A stretch of DNA of 64,000 bases, taken from the NCBI GenBank assembly GCA_032358255.1, contig JAULBX010016194.1:1-64000 (forward strand). The letters run 5' to 3'. Numbering within the stretch: the first letter of the stretch is position 1; each line of letters opens with the position of its first letter. This stretch comes from Heterotrichella gracilis (lineage: Eukaryota; Sar; Xanthophyceae; Tribonematales; Xanthonemataceae). The notes below the pieces were generated by a model. The model saw only the letters and a program-made list of their open reading frames with translations. It was not told the DNA's origin and ran no database searches. Positions 46,072 through 56,625 of this stretch are shown here, piece after piece. The position numbers were made by a program, and so were the translations under genes.

Positions 46072-48062
46072 GGTGAACGGTGTATCTCAGTACGAACGTT
46101 AGTGCAGGTTTACCGTTGGGAAGATTGAAGCAGCAAGTCGATATGTGAGCACAGTGGGGGTTGGGAGTGCAACGCGAGGGCTTTTGTACCCTGAACAAAA
46201 AGCAGGCTGGGAGTTAATGGATGGTTCCATTCGCTGCAAAACCTGCTTCCATTGCGTCTACTAACCGCAGCGCAGGTCTCCCCTAACCGGCTAGGTCACC
46301 CAGAAGCAAGAACATTCCAGACAGCCCACCACCCAATCGGTGGACGGTGATGGCAAAGCATATTATGGATCCCAGCAAACTGTTATAAGCTATCCCGAGA
46401 TTGTGATCGCCCACTTGCAACACCGTTGGCAACAGTTCACTCACAGAGCGTCACAGCTTGCTTTTTGCTTTTCAAGGACACGTCTGATGTGAACGGCATT
46501 CAGTTAGTGATACTGCGTCTGGTTTGTCAGTGAAAGTCGAGAAATTGTATGGGGTTGGGTGAACTAAATCAGCTAACCCACCGCGGCACCAGCCCTGAGC
46601 TCTCAACTGGGTTGTGCAGCGTTCGCCCAGGTGAGTAGGTTTGTTCCTTTACGTGCTGGGTGAGTCGACGATATGAAGGTGTATGCAAAGAGAACGTGGG
46701 ATCAGCTTTGGTCATGCATACTCTACCCTAGCTTTTGACAGTACCCTAATCCCCTGTCCCACAAGGGCAACTACGACCTTTCCCAAACTGTCACAGCAAA
46801 GCAATGGTTGTATACAAGGCAGACGCTGCAGGCACTTGCACGATGGGTTTCTGGAGTGAGATGTTGCAAGTGGTGGCATGGAAAGGTTTTTTCAAACGGT
46901 TCTTCCAACCAGCCTCGCTGTTACAAACGAGTTTGCTGGGCATACGGCACGGAGGTCATCATATGGCACAGCTTGTCAACATCCTGTGTCTTGTACTGGT
47001 TTAGCTTCCCCGTTCCTTCGCATATTGGCCACATTTCTCAAGGGCTGTACACCCACCACCAAAAACCCTTCACACTCTTCGTACCCCTCGTCACCCTGCT
47101 GCTCTCACCCAGGCTGTATACATACAAGGCTTTGTGGGTGGGTGTATTAGAAACGTGGCCCTGCTCTTGTGGCCCTGCTCTTGTATGAACCATTTTACCC
47201 AAGGGTTTGCCTGGGTGTCTTGGCCAAGACCCCACAACTTGTGGCACAAGCCAACCACACCGCACTTGGTCATTCAGTGAACCCAAATCACTCATTAGTA
47301 CCATGTCAGGCACCTTCCATGCACTCAATATGCCAGAAAAGGCCCGCTTGGCTCATCGCCTGTTCTAGGGTTTTAGGGTTTAGTGCAACCATTCACCAAA
47401 ACGCGGTCACTGTGCAGGTGGTGGAATAGCTGCAAAGGGCAGCCCTTGGATCAGCCATCATCCTCTCCTGACATAGTGGGCGCTACCAAAATTACCTTAC
47501 TCCTTGGCAAGGCTCGAACCCCAAAAACCCTTGGTTGGGGCACAGCAAAAGCCACAGTGGGCAGCAGCAACGCTTGGCAGTAGAAGCACAGGGTCTTTCA
47601 CAGTCCCCAACTCACACAGCAAAGCCCAAATTACGAGCGCCGCCTGCATGGTCCCGCACCCACGTGCGCCTCGATAGGGCGTCCCTCCGCCCCAGCCTCA
47701 CCACACCCCTCCACACCCGCCACCCGCCAGAGTGGAGGACAAGAATGCACCCCAGCGGCTAATTAGTAATCGCTATGGACACTGTCTGAAGCCCCCATTT
47801 CATCAGCTCCCGGTACAATTACAGCTTCCTATTAGCACACAGCCTGGCGCCAAGTACCACCAGGGAGGCTTTTTACAAGATGGCAGTGTATCACACCACC
47901 CCCACCTGGCTAGGGGCCCGCCACAGGCGCCACGCCTCCCTCCCCTCACTTGCACCCACCCGCACACTCCCCCTGCGCCCCCGGCCCCCACTCCTCCCTC
48001 CCCACCGCCGCACCCACCATCGCACCCACAGCCGCACAGCCGCCGCCCCCACCACCGCCCAG
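46072..48062. other. intergenic between divergent HSP20 and MscS genes
   Basis: It holds the HSP20 promoter and, near its right end, probably the unidentified first exon(s) of the MscS-like gene, including any transit peptide. A C-rich pyrimidine tract fills 47930-48060. TAGGGTTTTAGGGTTTAG occurs near 47366. No domain-bearing frame was found. Confidence 0.45.
46302..46318. promoter_or_regulatory. candidate heat-shock element upstream of HSP20
   Basis: AGAACATTCC (46309-46318) is a perfect nGAAnnTTCn pair, with another AGAAG at 46302-46306 out of the 5-bp register. It is 231-247 bp upstream of the HSP20 ATG on the promoter side, where an HSF site would be expected. A two-unit match of this kind can occur by chance. 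Confidence 0.4.
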
Positions 48063-51000
48063 GCGCAGCAGATCATGGATGGCATGGCGGGAGTGGTGCA
48101 GCTCGGGCTTCAGGCGCTGCAGGTGGGCAGCATCTGTGGTTTCGCAACAAGAAGTCCACATTTGCATGCCACATCATCTGCTGACTGGCCTAGTAAGTAT
48201 TACACTGGACAATAATCGCGAACCATACAGCCAGATGAGCAGTCACTCATGCGGCTACGTCCTGCTGACACTGTCCCATGCCATCTGCTGATGTTGCCTT
48301 TATCCAAGAACCTGCTGGACTTCAGTCAGCCCATGTGGCCTCGGTCCTACACATGAAGGTGGAATTTCCGCATTGAATTTGTGTGCCCCACTGCAGGTCC
48401 TCCCCACCCTGGTCCAAATCCTGGGCCCATAACCCTACGAGCCCCACCCTAATTTAAACCCTGGGTTCATAACCCTGCGTGCCCCGCTGCAGGTCCCCCC
48501 CACCCTGGCCAGCTGCCTTGCCCAGACCACAACCGCGGTGGCGGTGGCGCTCGTCACGCGCAGGCTCATCAAGGGGATGGTGGAGCAAGTGCGCGACAAG
48601 GTGGGTGCCTGCGCCTCTGCGCAATAGGTGGAAACCCTGCCAGGGGTTTTGCTTCTCCAAGAATTGATCATAATAGGGCTGCATCTGCTGCAAATGTTTT
48701 TGTCTCGTTTTCCAAACCCCATTGCATGCATTCTCCTCACTACATTGCGTCATCTACTGTTGTCGAAACATGGTGGATCACTGATTTGGTGATCCGCTCC
48801 ATGAGCGGCGGCCACATGCAGATGGCAATCTCCAAGCTCCCTCTGCTGGACAACCTCGTCACCAGGCTCTGCATGCAAGAATTAAACGAAAATCCATTAA
48901 AATATCATGATTATTTCCAATTTCTATTTGCTCATTCTACTCATCCCAATCCCCAGGTGGAGGTCACTGATTCGGTGATGGACTCCCTGAGCGATGGCCA
49001 GATGCAGATGTCTAGCTCCAAGCTGACCCTGCTCTCAGACACCCTCATTGCGATGGAGGTGCCCGCCAAGGCGCTGGTGACGGTGGCTGCCCTGGCGCAC
49101 GCTGTGGGGAGGGTGGGGCAGACGCTATGGGGAGTGGTGGCGGCGGGGCGGCCGCAGGGCGTGGCGCCGTGGGTTGGTAAGTGGGTGGGGGGTGGGGGGG
49201 GCGTGGAAGCGGGGTGTGGGGTGTGGAAGCGGGGGTTGAGGTGGGGGGTGAGAGGGGGGGAGCCCTGCTGCAGCGCGTGGTTGCGTGGGTCAATACAGGG
49301 GTAGGGGTGAGGCTGGGCTGCTGCATGGCATTGTTTGGCGCACACACTTTGTTGAAGGTTGTGGGTGCCGTTCTAGCAAGCCTTGTCATCTGAGGCCTGA
49401 GTAGGATTTAGGGTTGAGGATGGGGTTCTTTTCTCCTTGAATGGATTGGCCATATGATGATGTCACGCTCAACGTTTACATGGACATCGAAACCGTTCTC
49501 GGTGATATGGGATCATTTACTGGAACATTCACTGAAATACAGTGTTTGTCACATGTGGACAAATCATCATCACTATCCTTCATTGACCAATTATTGCTTT
49601 CCTTTGTTCCAGATGAGGGCATGCAGCTTGGATCCGCCACCTACTCCGCCCTCGAACTGCAGATGGGACGGGCAGTGGAGGTGATCATGGTGGCATTTGG
49701 GTGCGTACCTTGGTCATACCAAGATAGTACAATATGAATTTATATCTTGAAAGCATGTGGCTGACTAAATAACAAAGTAGCAAAGTGGACAGCACACGCT
49801 GTGCACCTCCATTTTTCTGCATTGGGGTAGCGCGATTCCGAAAATCCCTTACCAGAATTCCTTACTTGTACATCCCCACCAAAATTCCTTACTTGTACAT
49901 CCCAGTTAGGACGCCAGCCCAACGCACCACAAGCCTCACACCAAACCCTTACCAAAAACCTCCTCCCCTTGCGCAGCGTGTGGCTGGTGTGTGAGGTGAA
50001 GGACGGGTGGGTTCAGCGCGTTACCCAGCGCGTGGGGAGGGACCGGGAGGCTGCTGAGGTGGTGCGGGCTGTGAGCGCGGCCAGTGGGGTGGCAACGTGG
50101 GTGGTGGTGGTGGCGGGCATGGTGGCGGGGCTGCAGGTCAGGGAAGCGGGGGGTGGGAATGTTGGGGTTGTGGATTGCAACTGCAGCCAGTGGGCATTTG
50201 ACACCCTTCACTTTTCATGGACGTGGAGGCATCACAATTGGCCTGGCGGCTCAATCAGTGCGGTCTGAATGTCATCTCCGACCTTGTCCTGGTTTGGTAG
50301 AAGGCCCTGTCAATACCCTATCAGCCCCTTCAAACACCACAATGTGCTGTTCCCTGTCAGGTGTGTGGTGTCAACCTGACACCCCTGCTCACGGTGGGTG
50401 GGTTTGGAGGCATCATGATCGGCCTAGCTGCCCAATCAGTGCTGTCAAACGTCATCTCCGGCCTCAACCTCTTCCTGGCCCGCCCCTTTGTGGTTGGCGA
50501 GCGGGTGGTGCTGTCCGGAGCGGTGAACGTGACCGGCGTGGTTGAGAGCATTGAGTTCATGCGCACGGTGATCCGCACAGACATGTTCACGCCGGCTACT
50601 ATACCCAACAAGGTGAGGGGGAGGGGGTTGTAGGAGGAGGGCGTTGTTTGGAGTTTATTTAAGGGTTTTGTATAGGTATGGGGCGATGGTGTGGGGGGCA
50701 GTGAGTGCATCCATGCAGTGATCAAGGACGTACCAAATAGTGCCGGTGCATGGGGAGGGTGGGGAAGCAAGGCTTGAGAGGCTGCTGAGTTGTGCGAAAT
50801 CCTTTACCATGAGACTGTTGAAGCCTCAGACAGAGTCATGCATGTACCATGTACCATGGCAAACCCTAACCTATACCCTAAGCTAAACCCTTATCCCTGC
50901 AGACCATTGCCGAGGCTGTGGTAGTGAACGAGACGCGCACCGAGGCCTCTGCATCCACCCTGGAGTACCGTGGGGCCAGGCAGATACGAATCAGCCTGCA

Positions 51001-52586
51001 GCTGGCGTATGACAGCTATGACAAGGTGAGCGGAGGGCGGCCGCATGCCCATTGATCACAGGGGTCAGCGGTGGGGATGCAATTTCTGTTGATTTCAAAA
51101 CCACATTCTCTTAAAGCTACCTTCAGTTTTTTTAAGTCTATGTGCAATGAGCCGCTGGCATGTGAGGGCTGTGACAAGGTGGGGGGACGGCCTCTGTATA
51201 CAATTTATTTCACACGATGCCTGATGTTTAGCTAGATGGCCACACTACCATTGGCCAATCACAGGGATCCGACATCTAATACCGGAATAGCCTTGCATTT
51301 CTCCTGTCCTTGAGCTTGTCACCGCCCAACCCTCTACTCCCGGCACCCAGATCACATGCTAGACGCCCACACACCTCCCGCCAGCAAGCACCACACCAAC
51401 TTGACCCCCTCATCCCCACCCCCTGCAGCTTTCCTCCATCACCACCCGCACCAACATGGACCCGCATCCCAAACCAGCAGGGTTCCCCATCCCCACAACA
51501 ACATGAATCCCCATCCCCACAGCTGTCCACCATCACCACCCGCACGAAACAGCTTCTGTCCCGCGGCTACCCCGGCATCGACCCCTCCCTGCCTGTGCGC
51601 AGCTTCTGTGCAGGGGCGCAGCCAACACACCTAGAGCTGGTGGCCTTTGTGAGTGGAAACCCTAGCAAAACCCTCGAACCTGCGGTGCAAATGCAAAACC
51701 ATTGGGCATTCGCAATGCAAAGTATTGTGCCTAATAAACTCCTCCCTCCCCTGCTACACAAGGCACAAAAAGAGGGGCCCTAAATCTGTACCACAACACC
51801 GCTGTACCCAATATGTAGGGATCCATGGAGTGTCCCACATTTCTCGCCCGCAATGCATGCAACACCCTCGAGATAGACAGATCCTCTCACCCTCTCACCC
51901 CTCACCAGTCACCCACCACCCGCACTGAATCTCTGAAAAGGGATTCATGGCTTTCCTTGTCGTACCCCCCTCACCCTCACCCACCACCCCACCACCTACC
52001 CCCCCCACCCGCAGTGCTACACCTCTGAGAAGGGGTCCATGGCTTTCCTGGCCACGCGCGACCGCGTGCTTGTGGATGTGCTGCGCATAGTGCAGCAGGC
52101 GGGGGGCAGGCTGGTCACGGCGTACCCAATGCAGGTAGGGTGGGGGGCGGAGGAGAGGGGGGGGTGGGGAATGTGTGTTTGCGAATGCGTGTCTTTACCC
52201 TACCTCTCCCGCAGATGATGGCTGCTGTCCCAGATTCCCTCCCCTACAAACATAATGATGAGATGGCGTACCATGCCCACTGTCACCATGTCTTCAGCAA
52301 ACTTTGAACACGCTCTGGCAAATGACACCAAACCACAGTGCCCATGTCTTTACTCTCCCGCCACACCCTCAAATCTATCCTCTTCCTCCCTCAGATGATG
52401 GCTGCCGCCCCCAGCTCCCTTCCCTTTGAGGACGATGACGAGATGACGTACCCAATTCACACCGACGAGCCGCATGAGATGCCATTGGCACCCTTTGGCC
52501 GCAGCGCTACCGTGGGCCTGAGGCCCAGCAGAGTGGTGGAGGGGGATGGGGGCCCTGGGATGCTGCCGCCTCCGCTGCCTGCCTGA
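48063..52586 (+). CDS. MscS-like mechanosensitive channel (MSL2/3 type), 5' exon missing
   Basis: Ten plus exons with matching phases: 48063-48122, 48493-48600, 48957-49176, 49613-49700, 49977-50136, 50361-50612, 50903-51025, 51523-51648, 52015-52134 and 52395-52586 (TGA). They encode more than 410 residues. Early exons give hydrophobic helices (TLASCLAQTTTAVAVALVTR; ALVTVAALAHAVGRV; ATWVVVVAGMVAGL). Exon 50361-50612 holds the MscS pore helix and start of the beta domain: GGFGGIMIGLAAQSVLSNVI, SGLNLFLARPFVVGERV, then GVVESIEFMRT and FTPATIPNK. Later exons match the cytoplasmic cage of plastid MSL2/3 channels (KQLLSRGYPGIDPSL; FLATRDRVLVDVLRIVQQAG). A mechanosensitive anion-leaning pore relieving hypo-osmotic pressure is expected, probably in the plastid envelope by analogy (inference). 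The C-terminal 50 residues are acidic then Pro-rich. The start codon was not located. Confidence 0.9.
48383..48480 (+). repeat. intronic copy of MscS exon start 48493
   Basis: GCCCCACTGCAGGTCCTCCCCACCCTGG matches 48481-48508 (spacing 96 bp), with the acceptor intact. Within it, CCTGGGYYCATAACCCTRCG is itself tandemly repeated at about 48420 and 48460. Upstream of the exon in transcription. Confidence 0.82.
48770..48865 (+). repeat. intronic copy of MscS exon 48957 first half
   Basis: ATCACTGATTTGGTGATCCGCTCCATGAGCGG.GGCCACATGCAGATG resembles 48966-49010 (spacing about 187 bp), roughly 75-80% identical over 95 bp. It stays open in frame (MSGGHMQMAISKLPLLD beside true LSDGQMQMSSSKLTLLS), so it could be a retained alternative exon, but it lacks a clear donor. 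Confidence 0.75.
50198..50297 (+). repeat. intronic copy of MscS pore-helix segment
   Basis: GGAGGCATCACAATTGGCCTGGCGGCTCAATCAGTG matches 50406-50441 and continues to CTGG (spacing 181 bp), about 80% identical. It translates to GGITIGLAAQSV beside the true GGIMIGLAAQSV, then loses register. Upstream of the real pore exon in transcription. Confidence 0.82.
51142..51184 (+). repeat. intronic copy of MscS exon end 51025
   Basis: GCCGCTGGCATGTGAGGGCTGTGACAAGGTG resembles 50999-51030 (CTGCAGCTGGCGTATGACAGCTATGACAAG and the donor), spacing about 152 bp. Downstream of the exon in transcription. Confidence 0.6.
51421..51470 (+). repeat. intronic copy of MscS exon start 51523
   Basis: CCCTGCAGCTTTCCTCCATCACCACCCGCAC matches 51515-51545 (spacing 94 bp), including an acceptor as good as the real one. 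Use of this copy would add codons and needs transcript data to exclude. Confidence 0.82.
51917..51970 (+). repeat. intronic copy of MscS exon start 52015
   Basis: CACCCGCACTG.ATCTCTGAAAAGGGATTCATGGCTTTCCTTG matches 52007-52050 (spacing 91 bp). The acceptor AG has been lost in the copy (GCAC for GCAG). Confidence 0.8.
52213..52290 (+). repeat. intronic copy of MscS last-exon start
   Basis: GCAGATGATGGCTGCTGTCCCAGATTCCCTCCCCTA, then GATGAGATGGCGTACC, matches 52391-52453 (spacing about 180 bp), with an intact CCCGCAG acceptor. Upstream of the exon in transcription. Confidence 0.84.
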
Positions 52587-54266
52587 TGTGGTGCTGGTGT
52601 GGGTGATGAGGAGTTGTTGGCGCTGAGTTTGAAGGTATCTGCCACTCCCGCAGGATGTGCCAGCCATACAGGACCCTGGCTCCCTTTGGGCGCAGCGCTG
52701 CCACAGGCCTGAGGTGCAGCAGGTTGGGAAGGGGGACTGGGTGTCTGGACCAGTACCACCACCACTACCTCTGCTGCCTGCTGGATGATGAGCGATTGGT
52801 GTAGACTCTATGAGTGTAATGCCATCATTGGTGTTCTGCCGCTTCTCCAAGCAACCCAGCTGCATGACATGGCCTCGTTAGGGCAGAGCGCTACAGCAGG
52901 CTGGATCTGAGCTGAGCCCGAGGGGGTGGGGGTGGGGGTACTAAACCCTAAACCCTAAACCCTAAAATGGCAGTGCAAGAGGGCTCTTAGCCCTCAGATT
53001 GAATTTCGGTAACTGGCTGGTTTTGTTTAACAGCAGCGTTTCTAATACCTCATGTTAAAGGTCATCATGATATTATCATGTATTGTACGTCTACTGGAAT
53101 TTGGTTTCGAAAGTTTCGATACGTTGACCTGATTGCGCCTGACATCAGAGCACGGAGGCCTGTTGCCATGCTGGGGCAGCTTTTGTGAAGTGCTGTCTCA
53201 TGGTACAGCATGAGAACGAAATGAAAATAGTAGTATCACTTTCAACACCAGCTTTATCTGTATAGAAACGGTACCTGTGTCATTATTGACAGTCCGGCGC
53301 TAGATAGCTACTGCAGCACATCAACTTCATAATATTCTCCTTGGGGGAGAGTTTGCAAGAAATCTTGAGGGGTTACCATTGCATTGCGTGAGCTAGCTAG
53401 GATCGTTGCAGGGTGAGGTTGGGAGGGGGTACCCTACGCCAGGTATTGGATGGCTCCACCATTAAGGTAGGCGTGATCCTATGCTAGGGTTTTCAGGTTT
53501 GGCCAACAGTGAGAAACGTGCTGTCCGTGACAACAGTCTTGCAGACGATAAGTGAGGAAACCAACCATTTGCAGTCACTACTGAGTCGTGCCAACACCTA
53601 ATACTGTCGGAGGTTGATGGACAGAGCAGCAGCAGAGTGAGGTGGGTGCAATATGCATGCATGCATGTGCATAGCCATAGTCGATGGCTGATAACGGTAT
53701 TTGCAACACTGCAAAGCTATGCCTGCTCTGGTGTGACACGATACCCATAATTTGAAACTCGCTTTTCGTAACTGATACCAGTGTGACCCAGTTGGGCCCG
53801 GTTTTGGAAACTGGGCATCGTTTGCATGCATGGCTGCTGCTGAATAATAGTGTAACTTTGGGAGCCGGGTAAGGTGGACAGGTTGGTCCCAGGGGTTTGT
53901 GTGAAGATCATACCGGTTGTGGTATGGGCGTGTCAGACGTGTCCTTCCTTCCAACATCGCACCCGGGGTTGGGTACTTATGCCCATGGGCAAACGCAAAT
54001 GTCAAACACTGTTCCTCAAGAGCAACTGCTGTAGGTCAATACCATGCTGTCTGAGGGGCGTGCCGACTATTTACTGTATTCCAGGTGTCAGACACCAGCT
54101 GTGGGATGATCTACCAGTGGCCTTCAGTTGCCATAGCAACCGAAATAAACATTCCGTCCACCACGGCCAATGTAGTTCAAAACCAAGCTGCCTAAGACTC
54201 ACAGTGACTCTTTCCCTGTCCTACAGATCTCACCCAATACCTGTGCTGGACCTGTTACCAGTAGCC
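52587..54266. other. intergenic with telomere-type block
   Basis: After the MscS 3' copies come four CCCTAAA units at 52941-52966, then sequence without recognised genes up to the F-box pair. From about 53590 onward it belongs to the tandem duplication described separately. Confidence 0.5.
52660..52795 (+). repeat. copy of MscS last-exon end beyond the stop codon
   Basis: GGCTCCCTTTGGGCGCAGCGCTGCCACAGGCCTGAGG matches 52487-52523 (spacing about 190 bp), followed by related CCRCCTCYGCTGCCTGC.TGATG at the end. A still weaker third copy (GCAGAGCGCTACAGCAGGCTGGATCTGAG) lies near 52884-52912. Both fall in the 3' untranslated or flanking region. Confidence 0.8.
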
Positions 54267-55500
54267 ATGGCATCGGTGCGAGACCAGCATCGTGAGCGGT
54301 GCCACATACACTCCCTTCTAACCACCTGCTGCAGCGCATCTTTGGGGGACTGCCACCGAATTGGTTCAGGGGGCAAGCGCGGCTGTCGCGGGTGTGCAAG
54401 CGCTGGCGCGCTTGCCCTCTGAACCAGGCCCTTGAGAGTCCAAGTGCGGCATGGGAAGTCGTACACTGTTGTTCGACCTGCAAGCCAGGGTCTGATTGGC
54501 TGTGCCCCAGGCTGAAAGCCACCAAGTCTTTCAGGCGCGATGGTAGGGAGGCCAAGGACTTGCTGCCCTTTCTTAACAGCCTGAACCCAGCTTGTCTCGT
54601 AGACCTGGAGTATGACTACACGGGGCCTTTGGTTGGGCATGTGCTTGAGGCCACGTTGCGCCTCACCTCCCTGACTTCCTTGGCCTTGTCATTGATCTGC
54701 ACCCCGGAGCAGATGGCACCCTACATGCCTGCCATGGCAGCACTGGTCAACCTGGAGCGGCTGGAGTTTGGTGCGTGGGACCCTTCCACGGGCGCTGACT
54801 GGCAGTGGTGGCCAGAGCTCCCATGCCTTCCCAAGCTAGGGTCAGCAGTTGTGAAAGGGTTTGGGGTGGACTACGTCCCAGCCCTTGCCCACCAGCCTGC
54901 ACTCACCAGCCTGACAGTAAGGCCTCTACAGGCTCTACAGAGACGGAAGTAATCGGCGCTTCCCTGCGGCAGCTCGCCCAGCTCAAGACCTTGACCGTGG
55001 AAGGTTGCGGTGCGCGCATACAGCCTGGCAGCTTCCCCACATCGCTCCAGAGCCTCCGCATCCAATGTGGTAGGATGGTGGCAGATGCCATAGCCCTTCT
55101 GCCAGACCTTGTCTACCTGACAGCCCTCCACCTGGGACCTGGAGGCATGCAAAAGTTGAGACCTGCGCTAGCCAGCATCACCAACCTCCAGCAGTTGACG
55201 ACCTATGGCCTGCAGGAGCCGCTGTTGCTGCCCGCCATGCCCAGCCTCACACTGCTGGAGATGTGGTTTGGGCGGGGCGTGCAGCTGGAGTTGCCAATCC
55301 ATCCCAACCTTAGCATTGTGCCATTGCATGGGTGGCATAGTGCGACGGGTGGGGACGGGGTGCGCATCAAGGGGCGACACGGGGAGTACAGCATGGCGGT
55401 GGATGTGACGTACTGGTACAACAAATTTTTGGGCATGCGAACACCCATAATTGGGTGTTCGCTTTTACAAAAAGAATTAAGTTTTTCAGCACACTCTTAA
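54267..55500 (+). pseudogene. broken first copy of F-box/LRR gene
   Basis: It begins MASVRDQHRERCHIHSLL at ATG 54267, the same start as the intact copy at 56626. A 1-nt loss near 54320 (CTCCCTTCTAACC versus CTCCCTCCCCGATGACC) moves the F-box into the next frame, where it continues as NHLLQRIFGGLPPNW. That frame runs through LRR-like repeats (LRLTSLTSLALSLICTPEQM) to a stop near 54952. The remainder (ASLRQLAQLKTLTVEGC to GVRIKGRHGEYSMAV) continues in a third frame to 55500. With at least two frame changes and a key F-box region altered it is unlikely to be functional, unless introns rescue it, for which I see no convincing sites. Confidence 0.8.
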
Positions 55501-55609
55501 GGCTCAATGCCACAAGCAGGTTTGGCCGCAAGCTCGTCTGAAATTGTGCAACTCGCGGCAGGTTAATTGGCGCCAAAGCTGTTGAAAGTAGGTGAGACCC
55601 TAAGCGCTT

Positions 55610-55750
55610 CATCTGATTGTCGCCCAGTGCTGGGCGTGAGTTGTGCTTTGCGGGTGGGGATGGCCACAGGCTCGCCAGTAGCCACCGCTGGCACGGCAGC
55701 AACATGGGCAGCGGCTGCCTGCCTGGCGAATGATTCGCTCATCCTGCAGG
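55610..55750 (-). repeat. dispersed fragment of the CAF16-like gene's last exon
   Basis: TTTGCGGGTGGGGATGGCCACAGGCTC.CCAGTAGCCACCGCTGGC and the following GCGGCTGCCTG match 59013-59097, inside the last exon of the CAF16/ABCI20-like gene 3.4 kb away, same orientation. On the minus strand it still reads [15 protein letters not shown] beside the true [15 protein letters not shown]. It sits between the two F-box units. Confidence 0.82.
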
Positions 55751-56625
55751 TAACTCTTGAATTCAAGTTGCATGGCGTATCTCACCCTTGGGCGAGCGAG
55801 GGTTTTGTGCCCAAGGGTTTTGTGAGGGTGTTCGGTGGGTACCCTCCGTTAGGTTTTGCAAGTAGAATGGTTTTCACATGAATTTGCAAATTTGACAGAA
55901 ATCACCGTTGCTGACTTTGTTACAGCTTTCTTGCTGGTTGGCCTGTTGTGTTGTCTGCTTTATATAGCTCACAAGTCAGCTGCTTCTATAAGCTTGCCAC
56001 TTCACCCCCTCTGTATTCAGTTGAGACCCCTTACCCTTTGGATCTAGTCTACCACACGACTACAAAGAGTCTGCAGGCTCACCATAGGTGGCAAGTAAGC
56101 ACCAAGTAGGTCAGCAGTGTGCCAATACTCGGGTACTGGTGGGCAGCGCTGTAGAAGTGAGGTGCGTGGCTTATGCATGCATGCATGGGCGTGGAGACGG
56201 TGCTCATACGGGGTGTGCGTGAGTGCAGAGCTGTGGGCGTTTGCTGTGACACCTGTGCACTAGTCGACTCTTGCCTTCCTGCATATCTGATAGCAGTGCG
56301 ACCCAGCTGGGCACACTTTTGGGAAAGAGGACATCGTGTGCAGGCATTGGTCGTGAACAACAGATTAACAGTGGTGCCTGCTAGGTTGACGGACTGGTCC
56401 AAGGGTTGTATTAAACTTGTAGCGTTCCACCGTTGGCAGTTGTGGTATGGGCAGGCCAAACACTTGTCCCTCAGGTGCAACTGCTGTGGTTTCTCTGGAA
56501 CCAAGCTCGCTCACACTCACCCTAGCTCTTACTGTATCCCAGGTGTCACTCAAGAACTGAGCTGGGCCATTGGCCAGTAGCCACTTCTGTGCTGCATAGC
56601 CGTTGTTGGCAACCGTCCAATCGCC

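Noticed and set aside
46808-47188. 126-codon plus-strand open frame as a first exon of the MscS gene
   Set aside because: No transit-peptide character or correct donor with matching phase to the exon at 48063.
53661-53675. GCATGCATGC runs as regulatory RY elements
   Set aside because: Such runs occur throughout the window, in introns and intergenic DNA alike, with no promoter bias.
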